A stretch of DNA of 64,000 nt from Pollutimonas bauzanensis_A (GTDB lineage Bacteria > Pseudomonadota > Gammaproteobacteria > Burkholderiales > Burkholderiaceae_B), in the NCBI RefSeq assembly GCF_040393045.1, contig NZ_JBEBUX010000002.1, forward strand, positions 14,172 to 78,171, read 5' to 3'. The notes beneath the pieces are model-generated. The model was not told the origin of the DNA and did no database searches. It saw only the letters and a list, made by a program, of their open reading frames with translations. Position numbers and translations under genes: made by a program. Positions 62,524-64,000 of this stretch are shown one piece after another (the first letter of the stretch is position 1; each line of letters begins with the position of its first letter).

Positions 62524-62626
62524 GCTTCCTCCATTACATATCGGAGCGGACAAACAATTCGATAAATCTTATTCTATGACTAAATCGACCTTGCGTATCA
62601 ACATTAATAAAAGAGTCATCTTACTG

Positions 62627-62659
62627 TTATCGGTTGGTATTGAAACCGCCGATAACCTT
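62627..62659. repeat. Stem-loop between clpS and clpA
   Basis: The 8-bp arms GTTATCGG / CCGATAAC enclose a loop with partly complementary GGTT/AACC parts. It lies about 105 bp before the clpA start and has no T run. It may be an attenuator or mRNA-stability element between clpS and clpA. Confidence 0.4.
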
Positions 62660-62722
62660 ACTATACCCGTACTTTTTGCGTAGTGCGCAAGCTAGATGCA
62701 TCGTTATACAGAAAGGCAATGA

Positions 62723-63046
62723 TTAGCTGTCGGGCGCTGGCTCCATGACACATTGCAACGGGTGCTGACGCGCATGTGCCAACTGCCGCACCATCTCGAC
62801 ACGCGTAGCCGCTATATCGCGTGGATAGACGCCGCACACGCCTCGCCCTTCATGGTGCACCTTCAGCATGATACGGGCAGCCTCGTCTTCATTTTTACCA
62901 AAAATGCGTTGCAAGACAATGACGACGAAGTCCATAGGCGTGTAATCGTCGTTCAAGAGCACCACCTGATACATGGGCGGAGGCGCCAGTTTGGCTGCTT
63001 GGCGATCAAGAACCGTATCGCGGTGATTTTCTATTTGAGTAGCCAT
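62723..63046 (-). CDS. clpS: ClpA adaptor protein ClpS
   Basis: The 107-residue N-degron adaptor has the flexible N terminus then PPPMYQVVLLNDDYTPMDFVVIVLQRIFGKNEDEAARIMLKVHHEGRGVCGVYPRDIAATRV. The DDYTPMDFV, HHEGRG and cysteine-containing VCGVYP segments are family hallmarks. It delivers N-end-rule substrates to ClpAP. The ATG at 63046 gives the normal length (E. coli 106). It is upstream of clpA on the same strand and divergent from cspA. Confidence 0.96.
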   Translation of the reverse strand: MATQIENHRDTVLDRQAAKLAPPPMYQVVLLNDDYTPMDFVVIVLQRIFGKNEDEAARIMLKVHHEGRGVCGVYPRDIAATRVEMVRQLAHARQHPLQCVMEPAPDS

Positions 63047-63210
63047 AACAAATACTAGTGGTTTCCATAGTTGACTTTGCAAGGAGAAATTGCGCATTAT
63101 CTAAGTATTCTGACGGCTGGATAGTTTTGCATGCGCGCCAGAATCCGTAGGCTAAAGCTAAACCTTGTAGTCGAGTTTCAACCTTATACTATAGTCGAGA
63201 GGCAGTCCGT

Positions 63211-63456
63211 ATGTCTGATACAACCGCAACCTCTAACCCAGGGGATACCCAAAAGCTGACAGGAACCGTCAAATGGTTCAACGACGCTAAAGGTTTCGGC
63301 TTTATTACCCCGGATAATGGGGGCGAAGACCTTTTCGCGCATTTCTCATCCATCCAAATGAACGGCTTCAAGACCCTGAAAGAAGGTCAAAAAGTCGCTT
63401 TTGAAATTGCCCAAGGACCAAAAGGTAAACAAGCACTCAATATTACGGCTGCCTGA
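63211..63456 (+). CDS. cspA: Cold-shock domain protein (CspA family)
   Basis: The 81-residue single-stranded nucleic-acid-binding protein has both RNP motifs: TVKWFNDAKGFGFITPD and DLFAHFSSIQ. The first 15 residues are a short extension before the core, and the rest matches the usual 67-70-residue cold-shock domain. It acts as an RNA chaperone. GAGAGG gives a ribosome site. It is divergent from clpS, and a strong terminator lies about 55 bp after the stop. Cold inducibility cannot be told from sequence. Confidence 0.95.
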   Translation: MSDTTATSNPGDTQKLTGTVKWFNDAKGFGFITPDNGGEDLFAHFSSIQMNGFKTLKEGQKVAFEIAQGPKGKQALNITAA

Positions 63457-63489
63457 CCGCACGCAACAACTGGGATTGCTTTAATAACA

Positions 63490-63975
63490 ATGTATAAATT
63501 TTATCTGCTTACAGGGCTTTTAAGCCCTGTTTTTTTTCGTACGCTATTCGTATCTCTGGCGTTTGTCGTAGCCGGACAATTGCCCGCCCAGGCACAAAGC
63601 ATGCTATTGCCAACGGCGCAACTGATGGTGGGGCCGCATGCCGTAAATGCTGAGATTGCAGCCACTGAGAATAGCAGGTCTTTTGGGCTGATGCAGCGCC
63701 AATCGCTGCCCCCGGACCATGGAATGCTATTTGTTTTTGACGATGTGGGAACGCCCTGCTTCTGGATGAAGAACACGCCATTGCCGCTGTCTATCGCTTT
63801 TATCAACGCCGAGGGGGTGATTGTAAACATCGCCGACATGCAGCCGCACAGCCTGGATACACATTGCCCTGCCGGCCCGGTAATTTATGCGCTGGAAATG
63901 CAGCAAGGGTGGTTCAAAGATCACCAGGTACAGGCTGGTGCGAAGGTGGCTAATTTGCCGGCGGCCAATCGGTAG
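63490..63975 (+). CDS. DUF192 family secreted protein
   Basis: The 161-residue protein has an N-terminal signal peptide ending near PAQAQS (about residue 36) and the DUF192 domain: EIAATENSRSFGLMQRQSLPPDHGMLFVFDD, TPCFWMKNTPLPLSIAFINAEG and IYALEMQQGWFKDH. The function is unproven. Oddly, the first codons span a strong terminator hairpin with T8 (63511-63537). Either the gene is expressed by read-through from cspA or its true start is downstream. No better in-frame ATG exists before residue 38. Confidence 0.78.
   Translation: MYKFYLLTGLLSPVFFRTLFVSLAFVVAGQLPAQAQSMLLPTAQLMVGPHAVNAEIAATENSRSFGLMQRQSLPPDHGMLFVFDDVGTPCFWMKNTPLPLSIAFINAEGVIVNIADMQPHSLDTHCPAGPVIYALEMQQGWFKDHQVQAGAKVANLPAANR
63511..63537 (+). 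terminator. cspA terminator, inside the DUF192 reading frame
   Basis: The 9-bp arms ACAGGGCTT / AAGCCCTGT are followed by T8. It lies 55 bp after the cspA stop and 21 bp after the ATG of the DUF192 gene. Confidence 0.88.
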
Positions 63976-64000
63976 TTCTTAGCTTCAGTACTTCCTGTCC

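Noticed and set aside
1..64000. CRISPR arrays, insertion sequences, prophage genes, toxin-antitoxin or other defence systems.
   Set aside because: No repeat-spacer pattern, transposase, phage structural gene or small paired stress genes could be recognised; nearly all the DNA belongs to identified chromosomal genes.

Overview
The window is a chromosomal segment of a betaproteobacterium, most likely family Alcaligenaceae (Bordetella / Achromobacter / Pusillimonas relatives). This is inferred from moderately high GC, Bug-family (TctC) receptors, several CoA-transferases, and a gene order (uvrB-tyrB-lexA, tig-clpP-clpX-lon, dapC-dapD-dapE-prmB, ribF-ileS-lspA-coaBC-dut) that I associate with that family. 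No database search was possible. Almost all of the sequence is coding. I saw no phage, insertion sequence, CRISPR array, toxin-antitoxin pair or defence locus.

Layout: (1) 1-3.3 kb, the minus-strand iron-sulfur operon iscR-iscS-iscU-iscA-hscB-hscA (hscA cut by the edge) with two tandem IscR-type operators, and a low-molecular-weight tyrosine phosphatase upstream. (2) 4.2-8.3 kb, uvrB, tyrB and lexA, the last with an SOS box inside a 12-bp-arm palindrome. (3) 8.4-14.4 kb, the protein quality-control cluster tig-clpP-clpX-lon. (4) 14.6-16.9 kb, an LpxL-type acyltransferase, a CoA-transferase and tRNA-Leu(UAG). (5) 17.2-24.8 kb, a catabolic island: a TRAP transporter facing denD-otnK-otnC-otnI, plus a GntR/FCD regulator. 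By known family roles it imports a four-carbon sugar acid, probably D-erythronate, and converts it to dihydroxyacetone phosphate. Matching operator-like motifs lie before both transcription units. (6) 24.9-31.0 kb, lysine/peptidoglycan precursor genes dapC-dapD-dapE, prmB and an ABC-F ATPase. (7) 31.0-34.8 kb, a coupled desaturase-uvrD-DUF1330 unit. (8) 35.0-43.4 kb, housekeeping genes rsmB, purN, ribF, ileS, lspA, coaBC and dut. (9) 43.4-47.5 kb, an accessory module with a LysR regulator, a Bug receptor, a CoA-transferase and a crotonase; its substrate is unknown. (10) 47.6-56.4 kb, a branched-chain-type amino-acid ABC transporter (livKHMGF) downstream of the trifunctional putA. (11) 56.5-64 kb, clpS, clpA and pqiABC on the minus strand, then cspA and a DUF192 gene on the plus strand.

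The window is mostly conserved core genome. The points of most interest are regulatory: the shared operator motif of the acid-sugar island, the extended LexA palindrome, PutA-type GTTGCA motifs around putA (one formed by the pqiC stop region), a terminator-like hairpin between dctP and dctQ, and a strong cspA terminator that lies inside the reading frame of the next gene. The LysR/Bug/CaiB/crotonase module is the least characterised set of genes here.
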